Positions 11,844-21,068 of a stretch of 64,000 nt of DNA are shown in pieces. A program made the position numbers and the translations under genes. The stretch spans positions 186,001 to 250,000 of the forward strand of contig NZ_AXAJ01000004.1 in the NCBI RefSeq assembly GCF_000472445.1, in the 5' to 3' direction. Source of the DNA: Burkholderia sp. WSM2230 (GTDB lineage: Bacteria; Pseudomonadota; Gammaproteobacteria; Burkholderiales; Burkholderiaceae). Below the pieces are notes generated by a model. It did no database searches. It was not told where the DNA came from and saw nothing but the letters and a program-made list of their open reading frames with translations. Numbering within the stretch: position 1 is the first letter of the stretch; each line of letters begins with the position of its first letter.

Positions 11844-13046
11844 CTAAGACGGCGACACCAGCTTGAAATCCACCGGAGAGCCGATCTCGATACGCTTCGG
11901 ATTCGCTTCGAGCAGCCCGCTTTCCTGATCGCGCCGGAAGACATAGACAGTGTCGCTGTTCTGATTGCCGACGATCAGCCACTTGCCGGTCGGATCGATC
12001 GCAAATTCGCGCGGCGCCTTGCCGAGGCTCGATTGATGACCGATCTTCTTCAGATGCCCATTCGCGGCGTCGACTGAAAAGATCACGATCTCGTTCGCAT
12101 CGCCGCGATTGGTTGCGTAAAGAAAGCGCCCGTCCGGCGACAGATGGATCGCCGCCGCACCTACCGCGCCCTTGAAGCCGGGCTCGGTCAGCGGAACGGT
12201 CTGCACCTGCGTCAGCTTGCCGTCCTGGTAATCGAACGTGCTGACGGTCGCGGTGAGTTCGCTCGTCAAATACGCGTGCTTGCCGTCCGCGCCGAATACA
12301 AGATGCCGCGGGCCGCTGCCCGGTTTTTGCGGGGTGTAGCGCCAGTCGGTCGGACCGAACAGGCCGCGGCTGCCGTCAGGCGTATAGCGGTACGAGTACA
12401 GCTTGTCTGCACCGAGATCCTGCGCAAAGAGATAGTGCCCGTCCGGCGAAAACACGGTGGAATGCACGTGCGAGTTGTCCTGGCGCCCCTTTACCGGACC
12501 GCCACCTTCATGATGCACAGTGAGCAGCGACGCACCGAGCTGGCCGTCGGCCTGCACCGGAAACACCGCGAAGCTGCCGCCAGGGTCGGCCGCCACCGAA
12601 TAGTTCGCGGCAAGCAGATACTTGCCGTCCGGCGAAAGGCTCAGATAGCAGGGGTCGTTGCCATCGGCGGATACCTTGTTCAGAAAGCTCAACTGGCCGC
12701 TCGCGGCATCGAAGCGAAACGCGCTGATGCCGCCGCGCTGGGTGGCCGGTCCGTTGTCGCCGGGCAACTCGTTGACCGCGTACACGAAGCGGCGGTCGCG
12801 GCTCACCACGAGGTACGACGGGTTCACCGTCTGCGCGACCGATACGCGTGTCGCGTCGCCGGTCTTCGTGTCGAAGCGATAGACGTATAAGCCTTCGCTC
12901 TTGCCTCCGGTGTAGGTGCCGACCAGCAGGTCGTACACGCCGTCGGCGGCAACCGCACCGGAGCCGGCATCTTGCGCAAACGCGGACGAAGCGACAATCG
13001 AGACCATGAGCGCGAAACCTTTTATGATCGAGCGGGCGGAGCGCAT
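11844..13046 (-). CDS. Secreted lactonase-family seven-bladed beta-propeller protein
   Basis: About 400 residues. The ATG at 13046 starts a signal peptide (MRSARSIIKGF, hydrophobic run, ending AFAQ). The mature part matches the Pgl/YkgB lactonase family: LLVGTYTGGKSEGLYVYRFD at the start, then repeated blades with LSPDGK, FSPDGHYLFA, GSGPRHLVF, AAIHLSPDGRFLYATNRG and a final DPTGKWLIVGNQNSD. Cytoplasmic members hydrolyse 6-phosphogluconolactone. An exported one more likely acts on another lactone, or has a different role. The open frame continues 67 codons further upstream, but that part looks non-coding. It is convergent with the FtsK-type gene. Confidence 0.8.
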   Translation of the reverse strand: MRSARSIIKGFALMVSIVASSAFAQDAGSGAVAADGVYDLLVGTYTGGKSEGLYVYRFDTKTGDATRVSVAQTVNPSYLVVSRDRRFVYAVNELPGDNGPATQRGGISAFRFDAASGQLSFLNKVSADGNDPCYLSLSPDGKYLLAANYSVAADPGGSFAVFPVQADGQLGASLLTVHHEGGGPVKGRQDNSHVHSTVFSPDGHYLFAQDLGADKLYSYRYTPDGSRGLFGPTDWRYTPQKPGSGPRHLVFGADGKHAYLTSELTATVSTFDYQDGKLTQVQTVPLTEPGFKGAVGAAAIHLSPDGRFLYATNRGDANEIVIFSVDAANGHLKKIGHQSSLGKAPREFAIDPTGKWLIVGNQNSDTVYVFRRDQESGLLEANPKRIEIGSPVDFKLVSPS

Positions 13047-13422
13047 TGCAGTCCAACTGCGTGCCCGCCGTGAAGTAAAGTCAGCCTCGGAATACCAGGA
13101 AGACCCATCAAGACCTTGCGCAGCATCCACAGCGGCCCGGTGACGACCAAGCATACGACCTCCTTTACATGGGTTGTTTGCGTAAAGCGGTTGTAATCGT
13201 GTCTCTGGTCTGCCGCGCGGCGCTCGAGCGTGGTTGTTGTCGGGCAAGTATAAAAGCGTTGCAACGGATCATGCAGTGAAGCGTCCGGCGTCTTGCGTCG
13301 GCGCTCCGGGCGGCGCTGTGTCGGGCGGTGCTCCGTTGCGCGGCATGGCGGCTGCATCGGTAGCAATTGTCCCGCCTGAACGGGACGTTTTTAATCGCGA
13401 GTCACCACACTACGGAGTCTTC

Positions 13423-13575
13423 ATGAACATAACCCTCAGCCTCGGCCCGCTGGTTTCCCTGATTGCCGGCATTCTGATTCTCGTGATGCCGCGACTCTTG
13501 AACTACATCGTCGCGCTTTATCTGATCATCATCGGGATCATCGGTATTTTTGGCGTGAGTTCGTCGCATTTCTGA
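13423..13575 (+). CDS. DUF3096 small membrane protein
   Basis: A 50-residue protein consisting almost entirely of two hydrophobic helices: LGPLVSLIAGILILVMP, then LLNYIVALYLIIIGIIGIFG. The central P-R-L-L-N-Y-I-V and the length are the hallmark of DUF3096 proteins. The true start is the ATG at 13423; the frame extends to 13234, but the extra residues are not conserved-looking. Inner-membrane location is expected; function unknown. A GC-rich stem-loop (GCCGGGC with GCCCGGC, 13584-13605) follows the stop. Confidence 0.75.
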   Translation: MNITLSLGPLVSLIAGILILVMPRLLNYIVALYLIIIGIIGIFGVSSSHF

Positions 13576-13630
13576 CGAGGGGGGCCGGGCGCAGGCAGGC
13601 CCGGCTTCCGTCGTTAGCAAGGAGGCGTGG

Positions 13631-13885
13631 ATGAAGCGGATCGGGATGCCGCAGATGCGCTATGGCGTGCGGGCGCACCCGGTCAGCGAAGAAGGCGTAG
13701 CAAATGCTCGTGCGGCCGCACGCCGCCACACCGGTGCGGGTAGTTCGCGCGCATTTGCAATAGATGTGCTGCGTTCACACGGCGCACCGCATCCGGCGCG
13801 GCCCGGATCTCGAGCGCCGGTGCGTCGAACGCCGGAGTCAGCCGTTCGCGAGCTGTTCCAGGCGCAAGCGTCCCTGCAACGATAG
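13631..13885 (+). CDS. Possible small basic protein, doubtful
   Basis: An 84-codon frame whose ATG at 13631 sits behind a perfect AAGGAGG ribosome site, which is its only strong support. The product is Arg/Ala-rich and has no recognisable motif. It overlaps the 3' end of the convergent gene at 13838-14083 by 48 bases. Codon use is not clearly typical (ATA and CGA occur). It could be a genuine small gene or a chance frame. Confidence 0.3.
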   Translation: MKRIGMPQMRYGVRAHPVSEEGVANARAAARRHTGAGSSRAFAIDVLRSHGAPHPARPGSRAPVRRTPESAVRELFQAQASLQR

Positions 13886-14083
13886 CGCGCCGACGGCATA
13901 ATGACCGTCACCGTCCTGATAGCGCCGGAAGCAGGCCCGTTCGATCAGAAAGCTCGCGGCGGCCCGCATGCCGTTGCGGCTCAGGCCCAGGCGGCCATGA
14001 TCGAGTGGGAGCATTGAATCGTCCGCGAGCTGGCTCGCGGCGGAGAGAATCGTGATGCAGTCGGATTTTGACGGATTCAGCAT
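13838..14083 (-). CDS. Conserved-looking small hypothetical protein
   Basis: An 81-residue cytoplasmic protein starting at ATG 14083, behind a strong TTTGGAGGAC ribosome site. It has no signal peptide. The sequence contains a Ser/Asp-rich N-terminus and a C-terminal FLIERACFRRYQDGDGHYAVG followed by LQGRLRLEQL, which looks like a compact helical fold. I do not recognise the family. It is divergent from the GH15 gene across a 249-base gap. Confidence 0.6.
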   Translation of the reverse strand: MLNPSKSDCITILSAASQLADDSMLPLDHGRLGLSRNGMRAAASFLIERACFRRYQDGDGHYAVGALSLQGRLRLEQLANG

Positions 14084-14332
14084 GGCTTTCGTCCTCCAAA
14101 CGGCGTGTGCATACGCGATGGGTAAGCCGGCTTCGCAAACCCGGAAGTTTTAGGTGTTGGCTGGATTACTGATTGTAGGCAGCAGTTTGACAATTGCAAC
14201 CCGCGTTTTGCCGCATTGTGCGGTGGTGAACCAAACGGCAACGCGCGAGTCCGGAACGAACAACGAACGGGGCGCGGCCGAACTCGCTGCGCCAGCTACT
14301 GAAACGCACTGAAGGCATTGATACACACGCCC

Positions 14333-16213
14333 ATGCCCGCACTCATCGAAGACTATGCGCTCATTGGCGACGGCCACACGGCCGCGCTGGTTTCCCGCGA
14401 AGGTTCCGTCGACTGGCTCTGCTGGCCGCGCTTCGACTCCGGCGCCTGCTTTGCTGCGCTGCTCGGCACGCCGGACCACGGCCGCTGGCTGATCTGCCCG
14501 GACTCGGACACGCCCCCGACCATCACCCGCCGTTATCGCGGCGAAACGCTGATCCTCGAAACGGACTTCGAAACGCCGGACGGCGCGGTCACGCTCGTGG
14601 ACTTCATGCCGCCGGGCAACGGCTGGTCGGAAATGGTGCGCATCGTCGTGGGCAAGCGCGGCACCGTGCGCATGAAGATGGAACTGGTGCTGCGCTTCGA
14701 CTATGGCTTCTCCATTCCGTGGGTCGACCGTCTGAAGCACGAGAGCGGAATTCGCGCGCTTGTCGGTCCGGACAACGCCGTGCTGCGCACGCCTGTCGAT
14801 CTGCGCGGCGAGAATATGAAAACGGTGGCGGAATTCACCGTCAGCGAAGGCGAGCGCGTGCCCTTCTCGCTCGCCTACTCGGCCTCGCATCTGCGGCTTC
14901 CGCCCGCGCGCGATCCGCACACGGCGCTCGCGCGTACCGAGAATCACTGGCTCGAGTGGGCGGCGCGCGGCACCATCGAAGGAAGATGGGCCGAGCCGAT
15001 CCGCCGCTCGCTGGTCACGCTGCGGGCGCTCGCGTACGAACCGACCGGCGGCATCGTCGCCGCGCCCACGACGTCCCTGCCGGAACAGCTGGGCGGCACG
15101 CGCAACTGGGACTACCGCTACTGCTGGCTGCGCGATGCCACCATCACGCTGCTCGCGCTGATGCGCGGCGGCTATTACGACGAGGCGCGCGCCTGGCGCA
15201 GCTGGCTCGGCCGGGTGATGGCGGGCGCGCCCGACCAGTTGCAGATCATGTACGGGCTCGCCGGCGAGCGGCGCCTGCCCGAGTTCGAGGTCGACTGGCT
15301 GCCCGGCTACCAGGGCGCGAAGCCGGTGCGCATCGGCAACAACGCGGTCGGCCAACTGCAGCTCGACGTGTATGGCGAAGTGATGAACGCGCTGCATCTC
15401 GCGCGGGTGGGCGGCCTGCAGGCGGACGACACGGCGTGGAACGTGCAATGCGCGCTGCTGCGCCACCTCGGCAGCATCTGGCAGCAGCCGGACGAAGGCA
15501 TCTGGGAAACGCGCGGCGGGCGCCAGCATTTCACCTTCTCGAAGGTGATGGCGTGGGTCGCGTTCGACCGCGCGCTGGCCTCCGCGGAAATGTTCGATCT
15601 GAAAGGCCCGCTCGACGAATGGCGCGCCACCCGCGCGCAGATTCATGCGGAAGTCTGCGAGAAGGCCTGGAATCCTTCGCTCAACGCGTTTTCGCAGACT
15701 TACGGCAGCGATCGGCTGGACGGGAGCCTGCTGTTGCTGCCGCTGGTCGGTTTTTTGTCGCCGCACGATCCGCGCGTGAAGGGCACCGTGGAGGCGATCG
15801 AACGCGACCTGATGCACGACGGCTTCGTGATGCGCTACCGCACCACTGAATTCGACGACGGCCTGCCTCCCGGCGAAGGCACGTTTCTGGCTTGTTCGTT
15901 CTGGATGGTGGACAACCTGGCGTTGCTAGGGCGCCTCGACGAAGCCATTGCGATGTACGAACGGCTGCTCGGCTTATGCAACGACGTGGGGCTGCTCGCG
16001 GAAGAATACGACCCGGCGCAAAAGCGCCTCGTCGGCAATTTCCCGCAGGCGTTCTCGCACGTGGCGCTCGTCAACACCGGTCTGAACCTGATGAAGCATG
16101 AACAGGCAATGGCGCGGGCGACGGGCCAGCCGTCTCATAACGGCACGGAGCATGCGGATCTTGAGGCTGCTGCAAGCCCCGATAGCGACACGGCAGCATC
16201 GCCAGTAGCATGA
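14333..16213 (+). CDS. GH15-family glucoamylase/glucodextranase-like protein
   Basis: About 626 residues, cytoplasmic (no signal peptide). The N-terminal beta domain begins IEDYALIGDGHTAALVSREG and contains SVDWLCWPRFDSGACFAALLG, the standard start of bacterial GH15 proteins. The (alpha/alpha)6 catalytic domain has GGTRNWDYRYCWLRDATITL, RIGNNAVGQLQLDVYGE and a C-terminal EGTFLACSFWMVDNL. These enzymes release glucose or trehalose from alpha-glucans by an inverting mechanism. An in-frame TTG at 14318 could add five residues; ATG 14333 is preferred. No trehalose or glycogen genes are adjacent. Confidence 0.9.
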   Translation: MPALIEDYALIGDGHTAALVSREGSVDWLCWPRFDSGACFAALLGTPDHGRWLICPDSDTPPTITRRYRGETLILETDFETPDGAVTLVDFMPPGNGWSEMVRIVVGKRGTVRMKMELVLRFDYGFSIPWVDRLKHESGIRALVGPDNAVLRTPVDLRGENMKTVAEFTVSEGERVPFSLAYSASHLRLPPARDPHTALARTENHWLEWAARGTIEGRWAEPIRRSLVTLRALAYEPTGGIVAAPTTSLPEQLGGTRNWDYRYCWLRDATITLLALMRGGYYDEARAWRSWLGRVMAGAPDQLQIMYGLAGERRLPEFEVDWLPGYQGAKPVRIGNNAVGQLQLDVYGEVMNALHLARVGGLQADDTAWNVQCALLRHLGSIWQQPDEGIWETRGGRQHFTFSKVMAWVAFDRALASAEMFDLKGPLDEWRATRAQIHAEVCEKAWNPSLNAFSQTYGSDRLDGSLLLLPLVGFLSPHDPRVKGTVEAIERDLMHDGFVMRYRTTEFDDGLPPGEGTFLACSFWMVDNLALLGRLDEAIAMYERLLGLCNDVGLLAEEYDPAQKRLVGNFPQAFSHVALVNTGLNLMKHEQAMARATGQPSHNGTEHADLEAAASPDSDTAASPVA

Positions 16214-16255
16214 TTCAATGACACTTTTGCGGATCGACAACAGTGGATTGCTGCA

Positions 16256-16284
16256 TTGCACAAGTACGCTGGTTTCTATATGAT
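16256..16284 (+). promoter_or_regulatory. Candidate phaZ promoter with inverted TGCA motif
   Basis: A -10 hexamer TATGAT (16279-16284) lies 17 bases after a weak -35 TTGCAC (16256-16261). Overlapping the -35 is TGCATTGCA, an inverted repeat of TGCA in the run GCTGCATTGCAC (16250-16261). Such TGCA-rich palindromes resemble sites described for the PHA regulator PhaR; this is a resemblance only. Confidence 0.4.
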
Positions 16285-16392
16285 CGAACCGTCTGTCGGC
16301 CAATAACAATGTGCCAACAACCAATATGGCCCGCCGCAACGCCACACGCGTGTTTGCGAAGCCCCATGCGAACCGCTTAAAACGGAGCACCC

Positions 16393-17670
16393 ATGCTCTA
16401 TCAACTCCACGAATTCCAGCGGGCTATGCTGAGCCCGCTTACCGCCTGGGCTCAGGCCGCGTCGAAATCGTTCGCGAACCCTGCGAGCCCGCTGGCCTAT
16501 GTGCCTGGCGCCACGCGTCTTTCCGCCGGTTACGAACTGCTCTACCGGCTCGGTAAAGACTACGAGAAGCCGGAATTCAACCTCCATCAGATCGTCAAGG
16601 ACGGCCACAACATCCCGATCATCGAACAAACGATCATCGAGAAGCCGTTCTGCCGCCTCATGCGCTTCAAGCGTTTCGCGGACGACAGCGAGGCCGTAAC
16701 CCAACTGAAAGACGAACCGGTCGTGCTGGTGTGCGCGCCGTTGTCGGGGCACCATGCCACGCTGCTGCGTGACACAGTGCGCACGTTGCTGCAAGACCAC
16801 AAGGTCTATCTGACCGACTGGATCGACGCGCGCATGGTGCCGCTCGAAGACGGCGAGTTCCATCTTGAAGACTACATCGCGTACATCCAGGAATTCATCC
16901 GCCACATCGGCGCGAAGAACCTGCATGTGATTTCCGTCTGCCAGCCGACCGTGCCGGTGCTGGCCGCCATTTCGCTGATGGCGAGCCGCGGCGAAGACAC
17001 GCCGCGCACCATGACGATGATGGGCGGCCCCATCGACGCGCGCAAGAGTCCAACTTCGGTGAATTCGCTCGCCACGCAGCACTCGTACGAGTGGTTCGAG
17101 AACAACGTGATCTTCACGGTACCGCCGAACTATCCGGGCGTCGGCCGCAAGGTGTACCCAGGCTTTCTGCAGCACACGGGTTTCGTCGCGATGAATCCGG
17201 AACGTCACGCGGCGTCGCATTGGGACTTCTACCAGAGCCTCTTGCGCGGCGACGAAGACGACGCCGAAGCGCATCGCCGCTTCTATGACGAGTACAACGC
17301 GGTACTCGACATGGACGCCGATTACTACCTCGACACGATCCGCGTCGTGTTCCAGGAATTCCGCCTCGCCGAGGGCACGTGGGACGTGGCCGGCGAACGC
17401 GTGCGGCCGCAGGACATCACGAAAACGGCGCTCTTCACGATAGAAGGCGAACTGGACGATATTTCCGGCGACGGCCAAACCTTTGCCGCACACGAGTTGT
17501 GCACCGGCATTCCGGAGAAAAACAGGCGCCACTTCACGGCGGAAAAGTGCGGCCACTACGGCATCTTTTCGGGCCGCCGCTGGCGCACGATCATCTATCC
17601 GCAGTTGCGCGACTTTATCCTCGAGCACAACAAGGCGCCGAAGGTCGTGAAGGAAAAAGCCGAGGTGTGA
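16393..17670 (+). CDS. phaZ: Intracellular polyhydroxyalkanoate depolymerase
   Basis: A 425-residue alpha/beta-hydrolase without signal peptide that degrades native PHA granules inside the cell. The catalytic residues fall at the same positions reported for Cupriavidus PhaZa1: Cys183 in VCQPT, Asp355 in GELDD and His388 in KCGHYG. So it uses a Cys rather than a Ser nucleophile. The N-terminus MLYQLHEFQRAMLSPL is the usual start of this class. It stands alone, followed by a strong terminator, so it is probably a single-gene unit feeding 3-hydroxybutyrate into central metabolism when carbon runs short. Confidence 0.95.
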   Translation: MLYQLHEFQRAMLSPLTAWAQAASKSFANPASPLAYVPGATRLSAGYELLYRLGKDYEKPEFNLHQIVKDGHNIPIIEQTIIEKPFCRLMRFKRFADDSEAVTQLKDEPVVLVCAPLSGHHATLLRDTVRTLLQDHKVYLTDWIDARMVPLEDGEFHLEDYIAYIQEFIRHIGAKNLHVISVCQPTVPVLAAISLMASRGEDTPRTMTMMGGPIDARKSPTSVNSLATQHSYEWFENNVIFTVPPNYPGVGRKVYPGFLQHTGFVAMNPERHAASHWDFYQSLLRGDEDDAEAHRRFYDEYNAVLDMDADYYLDTIRVVFQEFRLAEGTWDVAGERVRPQDITKTALFTIEGELDDISGDGQTFAAHELCTGIPEKNRRHFTAEKCGHYGIFSGRRWRTIIYPQLRDFILEHNKAPKVVKEKAEV

Positions 17671-17702
17671 GCGGCCTGCCCACACACGAGCAGCTTTGTG
17701 AA

Positions 17703-17733
17703 AACGGCCTCCTGACGGGAGGCCGTTTTTTTT
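17703..17733 (+). terminator. Rho-independent terminator after phaZ
   Basis: A 10-bp stem (AACGGCCTCC with GGAGGCCGTT) and a 5-base loop, followed by an eight-base T run. This is the clearest intrinsic terminator in the window. Confidence 0.9.
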
Positions 17734-17812
17734 CCTATTTCGTGACGCGTGACCGCACACGCACCGCATACCGCCGCGCGGCCACTTTGCATGGCCAGCA
17801 CGAGGCGCCCTA

Positions 17813-18445
17813 CTACTTTCGCAACAGATAAGCGAGCAGTAGTTCGGTGTTCATCTGGATCACTTCGCTGCGTTCGCTCGGACTGCTGAAATCGCGGCCG
17901 AGCGTGGCTTCGAGCGTGAAGCGGTTCGACACGATGTAGTAGCCCATGCCCGAGAGCGTCACGTAAAAACGCAGCGGATCGACATTGGTACGAAACAGGC
18001 CCGCGCGCTGGCCACGCTCGAGAATGCTGCCGAGCGTGGCGACAATCGGCGAAATCATTTCGCGGATACGCGTGGACTTCTGCATATAACGCGCCTCATG
18101 CAGATTTTCGTTATTGACGAGGCGCAGCAGTTCGGGATGATCCCGATAGTAGTCCCACACAAAATGCGCGAGACGCGTGACGGCCTCCACCGGTGCAATG
18201 CCGTTCAACTCCAGCGTGCGTTCCGCTTCGTTGAGCGCGCTGAACGCGTGCTCGAGTACTGCCGTGAAAAGCTGCTCCTTGCTACCGAAGTAGTAGTAAA
18301 GCATGCGTTCATTCGTCTCAGCGCGGCGGGCGATCTGATCGACGCGCGCGCCGAATAGCCCACCATTTGCAAACTCTTCGGCTGCCGCAAGCAGAATGCG
18401 GCGCCGGGTGCCTTCAGGATCTCTTTTGATTTTCGGCTGATTCAT
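17813..18445 (-). CDS. TetR-family transcriptional regulator
   Basis: A 210-residue repressor-type protein. The N-terminal helix-turn-helix (about residues 11-58) has RRRILLAAAEEFANGG, then GARVDQIARRAETNERMLYYYFGSKEQLF, the classic TetR signature. The C-terminal ligand domain resembles the TetR_C_6/RutR-like class (YYRDHPELLRLVNNENL). The ATG is at 18445. It is divergent from the RnfB-like gene across 234 bases, so it may control that gene, itself, or a distant target; no clear palindromic operator was found. Ligand unknown. Confidence 0.9.
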   Translation of the reverse strand: MNQPKIKRDPEGTRRRILLAAAEEFANGGLFGARVDQIARRAETNERMLYYYFGSKEQLFTAVLEHAFSALNEAERTLELNGIAPVEAVTRLAHFVWDYYRDHPELLRLVNNENLHEARYMQKSTRIREMISPIVATLGSILERGQRAGLFRTNVDPLRFYVTLSGMGYYIVSNRFTLEATLGRDFSSPSERSEVIQMNTELLLAYLLRK

Positions 18446-18679
18446 GGTGGCATTGTCTTCGTGAGCCGCGTTATCCGGATCGCACCGCCGGCCTCTCCTC
18501 GGGCCTTGCACCGACAGCACTGGACGGGCTGGTTGGGGGAAAACCCTTCTGCGGTCTTTCGAAATAAGCGCTTCGATTATGGCACATGGATTGCGGATGG
18601 CAATTGGGGAAATCGGCGATAATGTGCTATTTAGTTCAAGCTGTGCGGCCGCCCGCCGAGTCCCGCTTGGCAACACATC

Positions 18680-19627
18680 GTGACCGTGACAGAGATCAAG
18701 ACACTCGCAGATCGCATTGAAGATCTGCTTCCCCAGACGCAATGCACGAAGTGCGGTTACCCCGCCTGTCGTCCATACGCGGAGGCCGTCGCACGCGGCG
18801 AAGCCGGCTACAACCAGTGCCCGCCCGGCGGTGCTGAAGGCGTCGCACGGCTTGCTGCCCTGCTCGGCAAGCCAGTCATTCCGCTCAATCCCGCCAATGG
18901 CGTCGAACGGCCGCGTCCGCTGGCGCTGATCGACGAACAGATCTGCATCGGCTGCACGTTGTGCATGCAGGCGTGCCCCGTCGACGCAATAGTTGGGGCA
19001 CCGAAACACATGCACACGGTTGTCGCCGAGTTGTGTACGGGTTGCGACCTTTGCGTGCCGCCCTGCCCGGTCGATTGCATTTCGATGCCGACGGTTACCG
19101 GCGAGGCAACCGGCTGGGACGCATGGAGCCAGCCGCAGGCCGACGCGGCACGCGAGCGGCACAACCGGCGCGAGGCGCGTCTCGCGCGCGAGCGCGAAGC
19201 CGCGGAGGCACGTGTTGCGGCGCGGCGAAGCAGCGCTGGGAGTGCAGGCAGTGGTACAAGCTCCGCTCGCGGCACCGCGGCCGGCGCGGCTGCTGGTATG
19301 GCTGCCGGCGCGCCGCCGGGCGTTGCGCCAGCGTCGGCGACATCGCCCGCATCCGCCACCGACGACGCCGAAGCAAAGAAACGCGCGATCATCCAGGCCG
19401 CGCTCGAACGCGCGCGCAAGAAGAAGGAAGAGCTCGCGGCCAAAGGCCAGGGGCCGTTGAACACGGAACATGTCAGCGCGGACGTGCAGGCACAGATCGA
19501 CGCCGCGGAAGCACGCCGGCGCCGTCTCGGACTTGCCGACAACCCCACGGCCAATGCTGCCAACGCCGCCGACGCCACCAACCAGGACGCGCCGCCAGCA
19601 CCGGCCAGCACGCGCAACCCGCGCTAA
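18680..19627 (+). CDS. rsxB: RnfB/RsxB-like iron-sulfur protein, soluble form
   Basis: A 315-residue protein read from a GTG at 18680 (a second in-frame GTG is at 18686). The Fe-S domain comes first, with C-T-K-C-G-Y-P-A-C and a later Cys in NQCPPGG. Two 4Fe-4S ferredoxin motifs follow: [16 protein letters not shown] and [16 protein letters not shown]. RnfB normally starts with a membrane helix; here the N-terminus goes straight into the cluster domain. The last 150 residues are charged and Ala-rich, low complexity. No other rnf/rsx genes are nearby, so it cannot be assumed to be part of a full Rnf complex. It lies 25 bases before nth. Confidence 0.85.
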   Translation: MTVTEIKTLADRIEDLLPQTQCTKCGYPACRPYAEAVARGEAGYNQCPPGGAEGVARLAALLGKPVIPLNPANGVERPRPLALIDEQICIGCTLCMQACPVDAIVGAPKHMHTVVAELCTGCDLCVPPCPVDCISMPTVTGEATGWDAWSQPQADAARERHNRREARLAREREAAEARVAARRSSAGSAGSGTSSARGTAAGAAAGMAAGAPPGVAPASATSPASATDDAEAKKRAIIQAALERARKKKEELAAKGQGPLNTEHVSADVQAQIDAAEARRRRLGLADNPTANAANAADATNQDAPPAPASTRNPR

Positions 19628-19652
19628 CAGCAACCGCCTCTGCCCGCTTAGT

Positions 19653-20297
19653 ATGAATGCGAACAAACGCCGCGCCATCTACGAAACGCTTCAGAGCATC
19701 AATCCGCATCCCACCACCGAACTGGAGTACACGACACCGTTCGAACTGCTGATCGCCGTGCTGCTGTCGGCGCAAGCGACGGACGTGTCGGTCAACAAGG
19801 CGATGCGCAAGATGTTTCCGGTCGCGAACACACCGCAGAAAGTGCTTGAACTCGGCGAGGAAGGCGTCGCGAACTACATCAAGACGATTGGCCTGTACCG
19901 CAACAAGGCAAAGAACGTGATCGCGACTTGCCGCATTCTGCTCGACCAGTACGGCGGCGAGGTGCCCGAGAATCGCGAGGCGCTGGAAAGCCTGCCGGGC
20001 GTCGGACGCAAGACGGCCAACGTGATTCTGAACACTGCGTTCGGTCATCCGACTATCGCCGTCGACACGCATATCTTTCGGGTTGCCAATCGAACCGGGC
20101 TTGCGCCCGGCAAAGACGTGCGCGCAGTCGAAACGGCGCTCGAAAAATTCACGCCTGCAGAGTTCAAGAAGGACGCGCATCACTGGCTGATCCTGCACGG
20201 CCGCTATGTATGCAAGGCCCGCCGGCCGGAGTGCTGGCATTGTGCGATCGAGCCGCTGTGCGAATTCCGGCCGAAGACGCCGCCGCCCGACCTCTGA
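19653..20297 (+). CDS. nth: Endonuclease III
   Basis: A 214-residue bifunctional DNA glycosylase/AP lyase that removes oxidised pyrimidines. Its helix-hairpin-helix LPGVGRKTAN contains the Schiff-base Lys120, and Asp138 lies in VDTHIFR. The 4Fe-4S cluster Cys fall at 187, 194, 197 and 203 (C-x6-C-x2-C-x5-C). All of these match E. coli Nth numbering. The ATG at 19653 gives MNANKRRAIYETL, the expected start. The RnfB-like gene ends 25 bases upstream, so they are probably co-transcribed. Confidence 0.97.
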   Translation: MNANKRRAIYETLQSINPHPTTELEYTTPFELLIAVLLSAQATDVSVNKAMRKMFPVANTPQKVLELGEEGVANYIKTIGLYRNKAKNVIATCRILLDQYGGEVPENREALESLPGVGRKTANVILNTAFGHPTIAVDTHIFRVANRTGLAPGKDVRAVETALEKFTPAEFKKDAHHWLILHGRYVCKARRPECWHCAIEPLCEFRPKTPPPDL

Positions 20298-20495
20298 GGC
20301 GGGGCATGCTCAGCGGGCTGTTGCGCCGGCGCGTAAAATGATGCGTTGCACCCGCAGACGCACCACGGCGTTACGCCGGCTGCGGTACACGCCGCGGCAA
20401 AAGGCGACCGCCAACCGCGCGTCGTTGCAGCACCTCGTAGCTGTGTGCGTGCGCCGCATTCTTGTCACACTCCCACTCGAGCCACCGGTCCCACG

Positions 20496-20930
20496 ATGTT
20501 CAATCCCAGCCGCGACGAAGTCCGTCAATTCTTCACCGAGACCTGGCGCAAGCAGCGCCATGGCGAGATCCTGACGCCGCTCGAAGCGATTGCCGCCGAC
20601 TGGATCAGCGAGCACCCCGAGTATCACGCGGACCTGGCCGATGCCGAGGCCGCCCAGGCGCAGGACTACTCACCCGAGCGCGGGCAGACCAATCCGTTTT
20701 TGCATCTGTCGATGCATCTGGCCATCAGCGAGCAGTTGTCGATCGACCAGCCGCCAGGCATTCGCGCCGCGCATGAGCGCCTCGCCGCCCGGCTCGGTTC
20801 GACACACGACGCGCAGCACGCAATCATGGAGTGCCTCGGCGAAACCATCTGGGAAGCGCAGCGCAGCGGCATGCCGCCCGACACGGACGCGTATTTGCAG
20901 CGGATCGAACGCCGCGCGACACGCGACTAG
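20496..20930 (+). CDS. DUF1841 family protein
   Basis: A 144-residue cytoplasmic protein starting at ATG 20496 (MFNPSRDEVRQFF). The conserved pattern PLE-x-x-A-x-x-W-I-x-x-HPEYH and the later NPFLHLSMHLAISEQLSIDQP match DUF1841, a family common in beta/gammaproteobacteria with unknown function. The His-rich centre (LHLSMHL) suggests a metal or small-molecule site, but this is inference. It sits 198 bases after nth and is followed by a hairpin. Confidence 0.85.
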   Translation: MFNPSRDEVRQFFTETWRKQRHGEILTPLEAIAADWISEHPEYHADLADAEAAQAQDYSPERGQTNPFLHLSMHLAISEQLSIDQPPGIRAAHERLAARLGSTHDAQHAIMECLGETIWEAQRSGMPPDTDAYLQRIERRATRD

Positions 20931-20960
20931 CCAACCCGCGCAAGCCCGAAAGTCACGCCT

Positions 20961-20993
20961 CAAAAGCAAAACACCCCGCAAGAGCGGGGTGTT
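20961..20993 (-). terminator. Intrinsic terminator for leftward cytochrome genes
   Basis: A perfect 10-bp stem (AACACCCCGC with GCGGGGTGTT, 20970-20993) with an AAGA loop. On the complement it is followed by TTTTGCTTTT, so it best serves the leftward cytochrome c genes. It may also stop the rightward DUF1841 transcript. Confidence 0.75.
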
Positions 20994-21068
20994 GAAGCGG
21001 TGCATTGCAACGTTGTGTTTTTCTGCAATCGCCGGAGCGGCGGCGCCGTCAGTTGCGGCGCGGTGCGC

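Noticed and set aside
14150..15817. A 555-codon leftward open frame
   Set aside because: It is the complement of the GH15 gene and shows no domain; it encodes Arg/His/Ala-rich sequence.
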